Source: Methanosarcinaceae archaeon
GTDB lineage: Archaea > Halobacteriota > Methanosarcinia > Methanosarcinales > Methanosarcinaceae
Assembly (NCBI GenBank): GCA_030594665.1
Contig: JAUVET010000018.1
Coordinates: 1 to 11,778 of the forward strand
Length of the DNA stretch: 11,778 bases
Direction of reading: 5' to 3'
Both the position numbers and the translations under genes were made by a program. Below, one piece after another: positions 4,502 through 11,386 of this stretch. The notes under the pieces are model-generated. The model saw only the letters and a program-made list of their open reading frames with translations. It was not told where the DNA came from and searched no databases. Position 1 is the stretch's first letter. Each line of letters starts with the position of its first letter.

Positions 4502-6160
4502 TCATATTATTTTTGACATGTACGGACCGGAACCATCGCGTGAGTATCCGAATTTACGATAGTATTCCCGAACTCCAATTCCACTTATAATTGATAGTTT
4601 CCGGTATCCATTATCACGTGCGAGTTGCTCTGCATACAAAAGAAGTTCTGAACCATATCCGCGATGCTGCCAATTCATTCCTTTTGCACTCCTTCCGATC
4701 GGCACCATTGATCCATATATATGCAATTCCCTGATAAGTGCAGCACCATCAAGTTCACTCCTATGTGGCGCGCATGGAAATCGCAGGCGCAAGAATCCGA
4801 TAAGGATATCCTGCTTTACATCCTCAAATGAAATGAAATGTTCAATACCGCCGCACGAATTATACGACTCAACCGTAAGTTCGATGTCGTCAGTGTTTGG
4901 TTCTGTGCCTTTCAATATATTGTGACCGACCTCACGACATCGGATACAACGACATCGCCCGCCCCGTTCATGCAATCTTTTTTCCGCAAGCTGACGTATG
5001 TTACTTTTAGTAACTCCGCAAAATATCTGTTGCGCCGGAATGTCGCGCTGAATTCGCTGCAAGCGAACCCATTTCGGCAATATTGATTTCATGTCTGCAA
5101 TAAGGTCTACTGTTTCGTCGAGGTCATGTGCCCTGTACTCACCCCGTTTCCACATATCATAGAGGCGTGTGCCTTCGGTCACAAGTGTGGGATATATCTT
5201 TAAATAATCCGGCATGAAACGCGGATCTGTAAACAGTTTCTCAAAGCCCCTCAAATCCTGTTCTGCGTCCACACCAGGTAACTGTGGCATCATGTGAAAT
5301 CCCACTTTTAAACCACTATCGCGGAGAATACGGTTAGCTTCTACGGTATCACTGACAGTGTGCCCTCGCTCTATTCTGGATAGTACAAAGTCATAAACAC
5401 TCTGCACGCCAATCTCAACCTTTGTTGCACCAAGAACCAGCATTCTGTCAACATGTTCCTCTCTTGCCCAGTCAGGTCGGGTTTCAAAGGTAATCCCTGT
5501 GTTTCTGATCTTTGCGGTCTCATTGGCTTTTTGCACATCCTCAATTGTAACATACGGATATTTTGTGCCTATGTTGTGAACATTGCTCCGCCATTTTATG
5601 TCATAAAAATCATTCATTGCTTCAAGACATCGTTTTGTGAACCATTCCTGATAATCCAGTGGGCGTGCTGAGAATGTGCCACCCATGACGATCAGTTCTA
5701 CCTTGTCGATCTCGTGACCGATCGTTTTCAATTGCGTAAGACGTGAGGTTACCTGTTTGTATGGGTCATAATCATTCTGGATCGCGCGCATGGTTGCAGG
5801 TTCACGACCCATGTAACTTTGTGGCGATGCAAATGAAGAGTCAGGACCACCAGGACATGGTATGCATATCCCATGCGGACATGGGGCAGGAGATGTCATT
5901 ACAGCGACCACTGCAACACCGGAAATGGTACGTATAGGTTTCCGGCGAAGAGTTTCCTTTACCTGCTTTTGTTCCTCATCGTTTCCTGCCATGATAACAT
6001 CTGCATTCTTTGGCAAGGTGGATAGTTTATAGCGCCCGCTTATCTTCTTTTTCTGGATGCCCAATTGCAGATCATCTGTGACCGTGCCATCAAGCACCAT
6101 ATTCAGAAGTTCCCGGCATGCGGATTTGAATTTGGGATCATCCGTGTTCGTTGTTGTCAT
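4502..6160 (-). CDS. elp3: Elp3-type tRNA uridine-34 modification enzyme (radical SAM/acetyltransferase)
   Basis: A 552-residue enzyme that uses acetyl-CoA and a radical SAM cluster to place a carboxymethyl-type group on C5 of wobble uridine 34 in tRNA. Archaea use Elp3 alone, without the eukaryotic Elongator partners. Residue numbers here are from the ATG at 6160. Seen: an N-terminal tRNA-binding region; the Elp3-specific cluster motif CPHGICIPC at about 94-102 (C-x4-C-x2-C); radical SAM core segments such as VELIVMGGTFSARP and GVQSVYD; a zinc-type CRCIRC cluster; and a C-terminal GNAT domain with QHRGYGSELL and a final EYYRKFGY. Two further upstream residues are possible from a TTG at 6166, but I prefer the ATG. 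No SD is visible and a TATA box lies about 21 nt upstream, so the mRNA is probably leaderless. It is convergent with the roadblock gene. Confidence 0.95.
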   Translation of the reverse strand: MTTTNTDDPKFKSACRELLNMVLDGTVTDDLQLGIQKKKISGRYKLSTLPKNADVIMAGNDEEQKQVKETLRRKPIRTISGVAVVAVMTSPAPCPHGICIPCPGGPDSSFASPQSYMGREPATMRAIQNDYDPYKQVTSRLTQLKTIGHEIDKVELIVMGGTFSARPLDYQEWFTKRCLEAMNDFYDIKWRSNVHNIGTKYPYVTIEDVQKANETAKIRNTGITFETRPDWAREEHVDRMLVLGATKVEIGVQSVYDFVLSRIERGHTVSDTVEANRILRDSGLKVGFHMMPQLPGVDAEQDLRGFEKLFTDPRFMPDYLKIYPTLVTEGTRLYDMWKRGEYRAHDLDETVDLIADMKSILPKWVRLQRIQRDIPAQQIFCGVTKSNIRQLAEKRLHERGGRCRCIRCREVGHNILKGTEPNTDDIELTVESYNSCGGIEHFISFEDVKQDILIGFLRLRFPCAPHRSELDGAALIRELHIYGSMVPIGRSAKGMNWQHRGYGSELLLYAEQLARDNGYRKLSIISGIGVREYYRKFGYSRDGSGPYMSKII

Positions 6161-6175
6161 TTTCAATGTATTAAT

Positions 6176-6186
6176 AATTTATACGT
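6176..6186 (-). promoter_or_regulatory. TATA box of elp3 (leaderless type)
   Basis: The minus strand reads ACGTATAAATT, centred about 21 nt before the ATG at 6160. With no SD in between, transcription probably starts at or next to the start codon. Confidence 0.5.
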
Positions 6187-6249
6187 AAATCAATCTTGTG
6201 CAAAGCGAGTATGGTCAAATATAGATAGGTGCAAAAAGTCCAAGAATTT

Positions 6250-6263
6250 ATGTGTGCACACAT
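6250..6263. promoter_or_regulatory. 14-bp perfect palindrome next to a TATA-like sequence
   Basis: ATGTGTGCACACAT is a perfect palindrome followed at once by TTATTTATATG. It lies about 90 bp upstream of elp3 and 270 bp upstream of the gene at 6531. Operator use is inferred from symmetry and position. Confidence 0.4.
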
Positions 6264-6413
6264 TTATTTATATGTCCAATACGTATTACTTTGTGTATTC
6301 AAAAAGATTGGAGGTCAATCTATAAGAATGTGCGCTCATACGCAGTGTTTGTTATCTCCTTTCGCCAATTATCATTGTCGATTGCAAGATATATTTCATC
6401 GAGAATTTCTACC

Positions 6414-6437
6414 GAAATCCTCTACATAAATCCTCTA
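6414..6437. repeat. Paired AAATCCTCTA repeats
   Basis: AAATCCTCTA occurs at 6415-6424 and 6428-6437, 13 bp apart. The 17-bp string at 6414-6430 matches 4417-4433, the right edge of the inverted-repeat element, at 16 of 17 positions. Related sequence therefore flanks elp3 on both sides. Confidence 0.5.
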
Positions 6438-6491
6438 TCGAAATTACACAAAAACGATGAGCGAAACGCAAATAAATGCAGATCACAGAAT

Positions 6492-6505
6492 ACGATATAT
6501 TATAA
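6492..6505 (+). promoter_or_regulatory. TATA box of the small membrane-protein gene
   Basis: ACGATATATTATAA is centred about 32 bp before the ATG at 6531. No SD precedes that ATG, so a nearly leaderless transcript is likely. Confidence 0.4.
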
Positions 6506-6530
6506 TCAATAATCATAATGGGGCATTGGT

Positions 6531-6803
6531 ATGGTAACAAACCTTGAAGGAATTCTTGCAGTAATTGTATATCTATTGGGTGGTACTTTTGTTATTTTTA
6601 TATATGAGGCATATAAGAGGACAAAACAAAAAAACCTGTTATATCTTGCAATAGGTATGTTCATTATGATATTTGGCAGCAATTTTGATACGCTGGCAGG
6701 GATTGTCTTAAATGACTATATCAGTGTTGAAGCAGCAAAGGTTATTGCTTTGGGGATCGAGATCCCGGGGATCCTGGTCATGCTTTATTCGGCAATTAAA
6801 TAA
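6531..6803 (+). CDS. Small three-helix membrane protein, function unknown
   Basis: A 90-residue protein with three predicted hydrophobic helices (about residues 6-26, 37-57 and 67-88). They are separated by a basic loop, EAYKRTKQKN, and a short acidic/polar loop, LNDYISVEAAK. I do not recognise a named family with certainty; small three-helix proteins of this type occur beside archaeal signalling genes. By the positive-inside rule the Lys/Arg loop after helix 1 should be cytoplasmic, placing the N-terminus outside. The ATG lacks an SD, and a TATA box at 6492-6505 suggests an almost leaderless mRNA. Only 20 nt separate it from the V4R/methanogen-output-like gene, so the two are probably one transcript. 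A role as membrane partner for that soluble protein is an inference from this pairing. Confidence 0.75.
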   Translation: MVTNLEGILAVIVYLLGGTFVIFIYEAYKRTKQKNLLYLAIGMFIMIFGSNFDTLAGIVLNDYISVEAAKVIALGIEIPGILVMLYSAIK

Positions 6804-6823
6804 TATTACACGGGATTGGAATA

Positions 6824-7339
6824 ATGGTTGATACGTCCAAATGGTTGCAACGCGATAAGTATCGCAAGTTTGCAAACAATTGGAAACTTGTTGGAGTATC
6901 CTCAAAGATCGATTTTAAGGAGCACCGTCTAAATGAAGATATCATGAACAGACTCTTGCCGCTTATATGTGACACTTTTGGCGACGGGGGAATGGATGTT
7001 ATAAAAAAAGCATTTTATTTGGTCGGACTCGAAAAGGGAAAAGATATCATAGAAACAATGGAAGTCACAAATGATACTTTGTCTTGTATGATACCACTTG
7101 AAACTGTTTTTATGTTAGGGGGATTCGGAACAAAACTTGACACGGAAAATGACACGGTTGTGTTGCGCGTGTTTGGATGCCCATACGAGAATATCATGTC
7201 AGGTGCGTTTCCAAAAGAAGTATTATGCAAATATTATTCGAAAGGTCTTGTGCACGCAGTGGATCCCAATGTGTGCATAAGTCAACCATGCCGGTCATGC
7301 ATGGGAGATGAGCATTGCGAATTTGTGATAAAATCATGA
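6824..7339 (+). CDS. V4R/methanogen-output-domain-like Cys-rich protein
   Basis: A 171-residue soluble protein resembling the archaeal V4R and 'methanogen output domain' (MetOD1) families, which act as small-molecule-sensing or output modules in methanogen signal transduction. Seen: an N-terminal helical segment (residues 36-82); a strand region with FMLGGFGTKLDTENDTVVLRVFGCPY (96-121); and a C-terminal Cys-rich tail with C151, C156, C159 and C165 in CISQPCRSCMGDEHCEF. C119 and C135 add to the set. The ending Cys-x-x-Cys...Gly...Cys-x-Phe is typical of V4R-like domains and could bind metal or haem-like ligands (inference). There is no attached kinase, receiver or DNA-binding domain. It follows the three-helix protein by 20 nt with no clear SD. 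Family assignment is by recalled motif and moderate; the ligand is unknown. Confidence 0.7.
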   Translation: MVDTSKWLQRDKYRKFANNWKLVGVSSKIDFKEHRLNEDIMNRLLPLICDTFGDGGMDVIKKAFYLVGLEKGKDIIETMEVTNDTLSCMIPLETVFMLGGFGTKLDTENDTVVLRVFGCPYENIMSGAFPKEVLCKYYSKGLVHAVDPNVCISQPCRSCMGDEHCEFVIKS

Positions 7340-7653
7340 CATTTCATCACTATTTTATTACTGTTTTGTTATCAATCCCGCCATCACCGATAAAATTCTC
7401 ACGAATTTTCGCATTTAAGGACAAAGTGAATTATCTTAGATATCAGGCGCAATTTTCGTAGTCACTGATGTGGGAATGCGCTGCCTGTAGTGGTTGCATT
7501 GATTTTGTTTCAGATAAAATACCATATTTTCACAGCTATCTTACCACAACTATACAAATACGAAATATTCATGTGAATATATATAATGATTATCCGTTAA
7601 GAATATGGGAAAACTATATAAGCAAAGTTGACAATCATCTATCTGGTGATTTA
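7340..7653. other. 314-bp gap before the DUF22 gene
   Basis: The first part is T-rich (runs within 7350-7375) and may terminate the preceding transcript. TATA-like sequences lie at 7576-7587 and 7613-7621. An open frame from 7468 runs into the DUF22 gene, but I see nothing to support its translation. Confidence 0.5.
7613..7621 (+). promoter_or_regulatory. TATA box of the DUF22/zinc-ribbon pair
   Basis: ACTATATAA is centred about 37 bp before the chosen DUF22 ATG. It predicts a start near 7642 just ahead of the GGTGAT SD site at 7645-7650. If used, it excludes translation from the upstream ATG at 7468. Confidence 0.5.
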
Positions 7654-8070
7654 ATGTCCACACAAATAGTACAGGTTGTTTCTCGTAAAAACGGGGAACT
7701 GAAGTCACAAAAAGTGACGGCATCGCCCTACGAGTTCACAATGGCAACGCGCGCCAAGTGGGAGATGGTGGTCTCTGATGAGGACGTGGAGATCAGGGCA
7801 GGTGAATTCAAGAAGATCAACATAAAGGAGATTCACCTTCAGCATGATATGCTTGCAACACCATGTGCATTCTCACATCATGCCGTTGCATCTGTATTAA
7901 AAATTGGTTCAAAGAATGGAAATTCATTGATAGAGGATGACCGTGTGATCAAATATGCATACATCATCGGGCAGGAATCAGGTAAGATCAGATCTGGTGA
8001 CTTGCTCGCAGTTTTGAACATATTTCCAATCATGTTCACGCGGGAAGCAACGATTCCGACAGAGGTTTAG
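7654..8070 (+). CDS. DUF22-family archaeal protein
   Basis: A 138-residue soluble protein that I recognise as DUF22, an archaeal family without assigned function. Seen: the opening VQVVSRKNGELKSQKVTASP, then YEFTMATRAKWEMVVSDEDVEIRAG, a stretch with several histidines (H61, H64, H75, H76 in LQHDMLATPCAFSHHAVAS), and a closing GKIRSGDLLAVLNIFPI. It is mostly predicted beta structure, with no signal peptide or membrane helix. The frame is open back to an ATG at 7468, but I chose 7654 because GGTGAT lies 3 nt upstream, a TATA box precedes it, and family similarity begins there. It is followed after 40 nt by the zinc-ribbon gene and likely shares its transcript. It sits just upstream of, but separately terminated from, the fpo operon. 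Confidence 0.82.
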   Translation: MSTQIVQVVSRKNGELKSQKVTASPYEFTMATRAKWEMVVSDEDVEIRAGEFKKINIKEIHLQHDMLATPCAFSHHAVASVLKIGSKNGNSLIEDDRVIKYAYIIGQESGKIRSGDLLAVLNIFPIMFTREATIPTEV

Positions 8071-8098
8071 ATTGAAATCAAATAATGTTATCCCTAAT

Positions 8099-8105
8099 GG
8101 AGGTG
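8099..8105 (+). promoter_or_regulatory. SD site that decides the zinc-ribbon gene start
   Basis: GGAGGTG lies 5 nt before the ATG at 8111. It is the strongest SD in the window and rules against the TTG at 8072. Confidence 0.8.
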
Positions 8106-8110
8106 TAAAA

Positions 8111-8614
8111 ATGGAAACATGCGTCATCTGCGGCCAGGAACAAGATTCCAAAATATATGATGACTATAACATATGTACTTCATGTGCAGATATTATGGAA
8201 GATGTAATGGGTGAATATTTTATTCATACCATCAGGCACAGTGAACCAAAAGAACACAGTGGATATCTAAAATATCTTGGTAACACTACGAAATATGTAT
8301 CTGACTACAAAAAACTCATCGAAAAATCCACCCACCATACAAAAGATGTTGGTCGGCGTGCCGCAAAAGCAATTGTGAATGGTGATGCGCCTTCAAAACA
8401 GCGCTATTTCGAGTATATGCAGGAAGTCATGGACTGGCTTGGAAAATGCCCTGAGTTCTACCATTACTATTTCAAAGATTATTATATGTGCCCGACTTGT
8501 GGGGCATCGATCTTTGAAAAATATTCAAAGAATGAAGTTGGCGATTGGCTTGTAGTATCATGTTCAGATTGTGGTACTGCAATAAAGAAGTATTTTTCAC
8601 CAAAGACCGTTTAA
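8111..8614 (+). CDS. Protein with two four-cysteine zinc ribbons
   Basis: A 167-residue protein. An N-terminal zinc ribbon is formed by C4-x2-C7 and C22-x2-C25; a helical, Lys- and Tyr-rich middle covers about residues 27-112; and a C-terminal ribbon is formed by C127-x2-C130 and C151-x2-C154. A lone C113 lies between. Such paired ribbons suit nucleic-acid or protein binding. I do not recognise the family and assign no reaction. An upstream TTG at 8072 is in frame, but GGAGGTG ends 5 nt before the ATG at 8111, which decides the start. It follows the DUF22 gene by 40 nt and is closed by the terminator at 8623-8659, so the two make a short operon immediately before fpo. Confidence 0.82.
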   Translation: METCVICGQEQDSKIYDDYNICTSCADIMEDVMGEYFIHTIRHSEPKEHSGYLKYLGNTTKYVSDYKKLIEKSTHHTKDVGRRAAKAIVNGDAPSKQRYFEYMQEVMDWLGKCPEFYHYYFKDYYMCPTCGASIFEKYSKNEVGDWLVVSCSDCGTAIKKYFSPKTV

Positions 8615-8622
8615 AGTATTTC

Positions 8623-8659
8623 ATGCACAGGCGACTCTTTGCCCTGTGCATCTTTTTTT
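8623..8659 (+). terminator. Hairpin plus T-run terminator
   Basis: ATGCACAGG (8623-8631) pairs perfectly with CCTGTGCAT (8643-8651), followed by a run of seven T at 8653-8659. It ends the DUF22/zinc-ribbon unit and insulates it from fpo. Confidence 0.8.
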
Positions 8660-8879
8660 ATTATACATGATTTATAAAAATCTGTTTGACTATGCCGGAC
8701 ATTATTTGAAAAAGCTCAAATTCATTTAATTAACCGCAAGAATTCTCTTGAATTTGTGTATTTTATCAAAAATTATGCTCTTCAATGTGTTTTATGGCAT
8801 CAAACTCCGCCGTTTAATTTGGAAATAGTTATATACAAACAATCAATCAATCTATTCTGATATTATTAGGTGATTCAAT
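8660..8879. promoter_or_regulatory. Leader and promoter region of the fpo operon
   Basis: Contains a TATA box TTATATAC at about 8829-8836, a triple AATC run at 8840-8851, and AGGTG at 8868-8872, 7 nt before the fpoA ATG. The expected start is near 8858. An inverted pair CAAATTCA (8717-8724) / TGAATTTG (8749-8756), with an inner CAAGA/TCTTG pair (8737-8750), lies about 100 bp upstream of the TATA box and could be a regulator site. Confidence 0.55.
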
Positions 8880-9254
8880 ATGTCAATAATTGGTAGTTAT
8901 ATCCCGGTTGTAATATTTCTTATAGTGGCGCTTGCTGTGCCACCTGTGTTGATGTTCATTGTATACAATTTAAGTCCAAGGAGCAAAGCGGCAGCAAAAC
9001 TCACAACCTATGAGTGTGGGTCGGTGCCGATTGGTGATGCAAAGATACAGTTCAACATTGAATATTATTTATATGCAATAGCATTTTTAATATTTGATAT
9101 TGAGATTCTTTTCATGTATCCGTGGGCTATGGTGTACATTGGTCATGGTATAACAGACGTAGCGGTGGTTTCAATGCTGCTGTTCTTCATCGTTAGTGTA
9201 CTGATAGGAGATTTGTATATGTGGAAGAAGGGGGCGTTTAAATGGGTGAAGTGA
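8880..9254 (+). CDS. fpoA: F420H2 dehydrogenase subunit A (NuoA-like)
   Basis: A 124-residue membrane subunit homologous to NuoA/ND3 of complex I, part of the F420H2:methanophenazine oxidoreductase that pumps ions across the cytoplasmic membrane. Seen: three hydrophobic segments (about 8-30, 61-82 and 89-110); the family loop TTYECGSVPIGDAKIQFNIEYY (42-63), which carries the conserved ECG motif; and FLIFDIEILFMYPWA (70-84) with the buried acidic residues D74 and E76. Length is normal. Start: AGGTG 7 nt upstream. It is the first gene of the operon and overlaps fpoB by 13 nt, which suggests translational coupling. Confidence 0.95.
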   Translation: MSIIGSYIPVVIFLIVALAVPPVLMFIVYNLSPRSKAAAKLTTYECGSVPIGDAKIQFNIEYYLYAIAFLIFDIEILFMYPWAMVYIGHGITDVAVVSMLLFFIVSVLIGDLYMWKKGAFKWVK

Positions 9255-9751
9255 TTGAAAATGTAAGTTTTACCACCACAAGTGCAATTAGTGATTTTTT
9301 GAAAAAGACTCCTGCGCAGGACATTATAAACTGGGGCCGGAAAAATTCACTCTGGTTCCTGACCCAGCCAATGGGTTGCTGTGGTGTGGAAATGATCTCT
9401 ACAGGTTGTTCGCACTATGATACGGACCGTTTTGGGATCATCCCACGAGATTCCCCGAGACAGGCTGACGTTATAGTCATAAGTGGCTATGTGACCAAGA
9501 AATATCTCCCCGCCCTTAAGCGAGTGTGGGATCAGATGCCATCCCCAAAATGGATTATTTGCATGGGTGACTGTTCCATTAGTGGCGGTCCATTCTATGA
9601 GTCATATAGTACGGTACAAAACATTGATGAGATATTCCCGGTAGATGTGTTTATTCCAGGATGTCCACCAAGACCGGAAGCGTTGATACAAGGTTTCATT
9701 GAACTTCAAAAGAAGATCATGGCCAAGAAAGATTTAGGTACGGACTATTGA
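9242..9751 (+). CDS. fpoB: F420H2 dehydrogenase subunit B (NuoB-like, N2 cluster)
   Basis: A 169-residue iron-sulfur subunit homologous to NuoB/PSST, which carries the terminal 4Fe-4S cluster N2 that donates electrons to the lipid carrier (methanophenazine here). Seen: the tandem C46-C47 in QPMGCCGVEM, C111 in MGDCSISGG and C141 in PGCPPRPEA, the complete set of N2 ligands, with the usual GGPFYESYS and PEALIQGF segments. It is a peripheral subunit at the membrane interface. The ATG lies inside the end of fpoA, preceded by a G-rich stretch and not a full AGGTG. The TGA stop is fused to the SD of fpoC in TGAGGTG. Confidence 0.96.
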   Translation: MGEVIENVSFTTTSAISDFLKKTPAQDIINWGRKNSLWFLTQPMGCCGVEMISTGCSHYDTDRFGIIPRDSPRQADVIVISGYVTKKYLPALKRVWDQMPSPKWIICMGDCSISGGPFYESYSTVQNIDEIFPVDVFIPGCPPRPEALIQGFIELQKKIMAKKDLGTDY

Positions 9752-9761
9752 GGTGAAAGAG

Positions 9762-10241
9762 ATGATCGATGCAGAGTATATACTCAACTCTTTAACTAAA
9801 ACATTCCCGAATGATCTATCGGAATCAAAGATCGAATCCGACATGAGGCTTACGTCATATGTGGAGAAAGATGCGATATTCAATGTATGCAAGCACATGC
9901 TTGATAATCTTGAATGTGACCATCTGTCTTGCGAATGTGGTGTTGATTATCCGGATCGGAATGAACTGGAAGTCGTTTATCATATAGCGTCTTATGAACA
10001 TCCGGTTGTTATCACTTTAAAAGTGAAATTACCAAGGGATGATCCGGAAATTGAATCAATTGTTTCAATTTACTGGAATGCGAACTGGTACGAACGGGAA
10101 ACGTATGAAATGTACGGGATCATGTACAAGAATCACCCGTATCTAAAACCGCTTCTTTTAATAGATGAGATGCTTGGTGACTGGCCACTTCGAAAGGATT
10201 ATGAAGGGTTCCCGAACAAGACTTCCAAGAATTTAGTGTAG
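9762..10241 (+). CDS. fpoC: F420H2 dehydrogenase subunit C (NuoC-like)
   Basis: A 159-residue peripheral subunit homologous to NuoC (30-kDa subunit), which packs against FpoD and has no cofactor. Seen: the family signature YERETYEMYGI, followed by HPYLKPLLL and the C-terminal DWPLRKDYEG, in the typical order. A GTG at 9753 is in frame, but AGGTG at 9751-9755 lies 6 nt before the ATG at 9762 and would overlap the GTG, so I chose the ATG. The TAG stop is fused to the AGGTG of fpoD. The N-terminal half is weakly conserved, as is usual for the family. Confidence 0.93.
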   Translation: MIDAEYILNSLTKTFPNDLSESKIESDMRLTSYVEKDAIFNVCKHMLDNLECDHLSCECGVDYPDRNELEVVYHIASYEHPVVITLKVKLPRDDPEIESIVSIYWNANWYERETYEMYGIMYKNHPYLKPLLLIDEMLGDWPLRKDYEGFPNKTSKNLV

Positions 10242-10251
10242 GTGAATAATA

Positions 10252-11376
10252 ATGGATACAAATATTGGACCATCGGAAATGTTAATGCATCTTGGACCCC
10301 AGCATGCAATTCAGCCAGGACCATATTTATTGGATCTTCGATTGAAAGGGGAATCTGTTGTTGATGCTGAACTTAAGATGGGATACATCCACAAAGGAAT
10401 TGAAAAGATTCTGGAAAACAAAACTTATCTTCAGGGTATTACAATAACTGACAGGATATGTTATCTTGCTGCAATGAGCAATAATGAGGTATTTTGCGGC
10501 TGTGTTGAAAGGCTTGTTGGAATTGAACCGCCGGAACGTTCCCAGTACATAAGAGTGATCATGGAAGAACTTTCACGGATCCAGAGTCATTTATTGGGTT
10601 TGGGTGAGTTTTCGACGGATCTTGGTTTTGTTACTATGTTCCTGTATATGATCAGGGAAAGAGAGGAGATTCTTGATTTGATCGATACTGTTACAGGCTC
10701 ACGTATTACCCAGACTTATTTGAGATTCGGAGGAGTTCGTGAAGACTTCCCTGAAGGTTATGAACAAAAAGTCATGTCTGTTTTGAATGACCTTAAGAAG
10801 AAACTTGATCAACATGAAGATCTCTACAACACTGACAGAATATACAAGCAGCGTACAGTAGGTGTGGGCACCCTTACTAAGGAAGTGGCAATAGAACTAG
10901 GTGTTGCAGGACCACCGCTCAGGGCAACAGGTGTGAAATTTGATGTTCGTAAAGATGACCCGTATCTTGTATATGATGATCTTGATTTCAAGGTATGTAC
11001 CCAGAAAAATGGTGATATCTTTGCACGTATAAAGGTGCGTATCGATGAAGTTCATGAGAGTATTTACATGATAGAACAGGCATTCGACCAGATGCCACAG
11101 GGACCATTGTTCCCGGAGGGAACACCATATGGTCGCAGAACTCCGGTTATGAGAGTGCCACCAGGTGAGGTATTTTATCGAGTAGAAGATCCAAGAGGAG
11201 AAATGGGTATGTATATGATATCAGACGGTTCCGATACACCCTACAGGGTCAAGATAAGAGGTCCGGTCTTCCCGACAATGCAAGCGTTACCACCTCTGCT
11301 TCTTAATACTTATGTAGCGGATGTGGCTGCAATTGCAGCAAGTATGGATGGATGTACCAGCGAGGCAGACAGATGA
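10252..11376 (+). CDS. fpoD: F420H2 dehydrogenase subunit D (NuoD-like)
   Basis: A 374-residue peripheral subunit homologous to NuoD/49-kDa and to the large subunit of [NiFe] hydrogenases. With FpoB it forms the cavity where the lipid electron acceptor is reduced. Seen: MHLGPQHAIQPGPYLLDLRL (12-31); GYIHKGIEKI (44-53); the helix SQYIRVIMEELSRIQSHLLG; and a GTLTKEVAIELGVAGPPLRATG region. H18 and Y71 align by position with the quinone-site His/Tyr pair of bacterial NuoD. No nickel-binding CxxC pairs are present, as expected for Fpo. Most homologues have Pro after that His; this one has Ala19. AGGTG lies 7 nt upstream of the ATG. The end runs into the fpoH SD as TGAGGTG. Confidence 0.96.
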   Translation: MDTNIGPSEMLMHLGPQHAIQPGPYLLDLRLKGESVVDAELKMGYIHKGIEKILENKTYLQGITITDRICYLAAMSNNEVFCGCVERLVGIEPPERSQYIRVIMEELSRIQSHLLGLGEFSTDLGFVTMFLYMIREREEILDLIDTVTGSRITQTYLRFGGVREDFPEGYEQKVMSVLNDLKKKLDQHEDLYNTDRIYKQRTVGVGTLTKEVAIELGVAGPPLRATGVKFDVRKDDPYLVYDDLDFKVCTQKNGDIFARIKVRIDEVHESIYMIEQAFDQMPQGPLFPEGTPYGRRTPVMRVPPGEVFYRVEDPRGEMGMYMISDGSDTPYRVKIRGPVFPTMQALPPLLLNTYVADVAAIAASMDGCTSEADR

Positions 11377-11386
11377 GGTGTATAAT

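Larger units (their letters stand above)
6167..6530. other. 364-bp gap between divergent elp3 and the small membrane-protein gene
   Basis: No gene is supported here. The gap holds the elp3 promoter, a 14-bp palindrome with a TATA-like sequence (6250-6273), an unused GGAGGT at 6310-6315, a repeat cluster related to the element at 4206-4424 (6414-6437), and the promoter of the gene at 6531. Short frames across it lack supporting features. Confidence 0.6.

Noticed and set aside
6252..6512. Open frames of 66 and 86 codons between elp3 and the membrane-protein gene
   Set aside because: They overlap promoter and repeat sequences, have no recognisable domain or coherent composition, and the nearby GGAGGT is 12 nt from the only suitable ATG.
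7468..7653. N-terminal extension of the DUF22 frame, with a CAACSGC motif
   Set aside because: An internal ATG has an SD and a TATA box, and the extension lacks family resemblance. It would be untranslated if the TATA box at 7613-7621 is used.
8660..8828. Riboswitch or small RNA gene upstream of fpoA
   Set aside because: Only weak AT-rich inverted pairs are present, upstream of the predicted TATA box, so they would not be in the leader.
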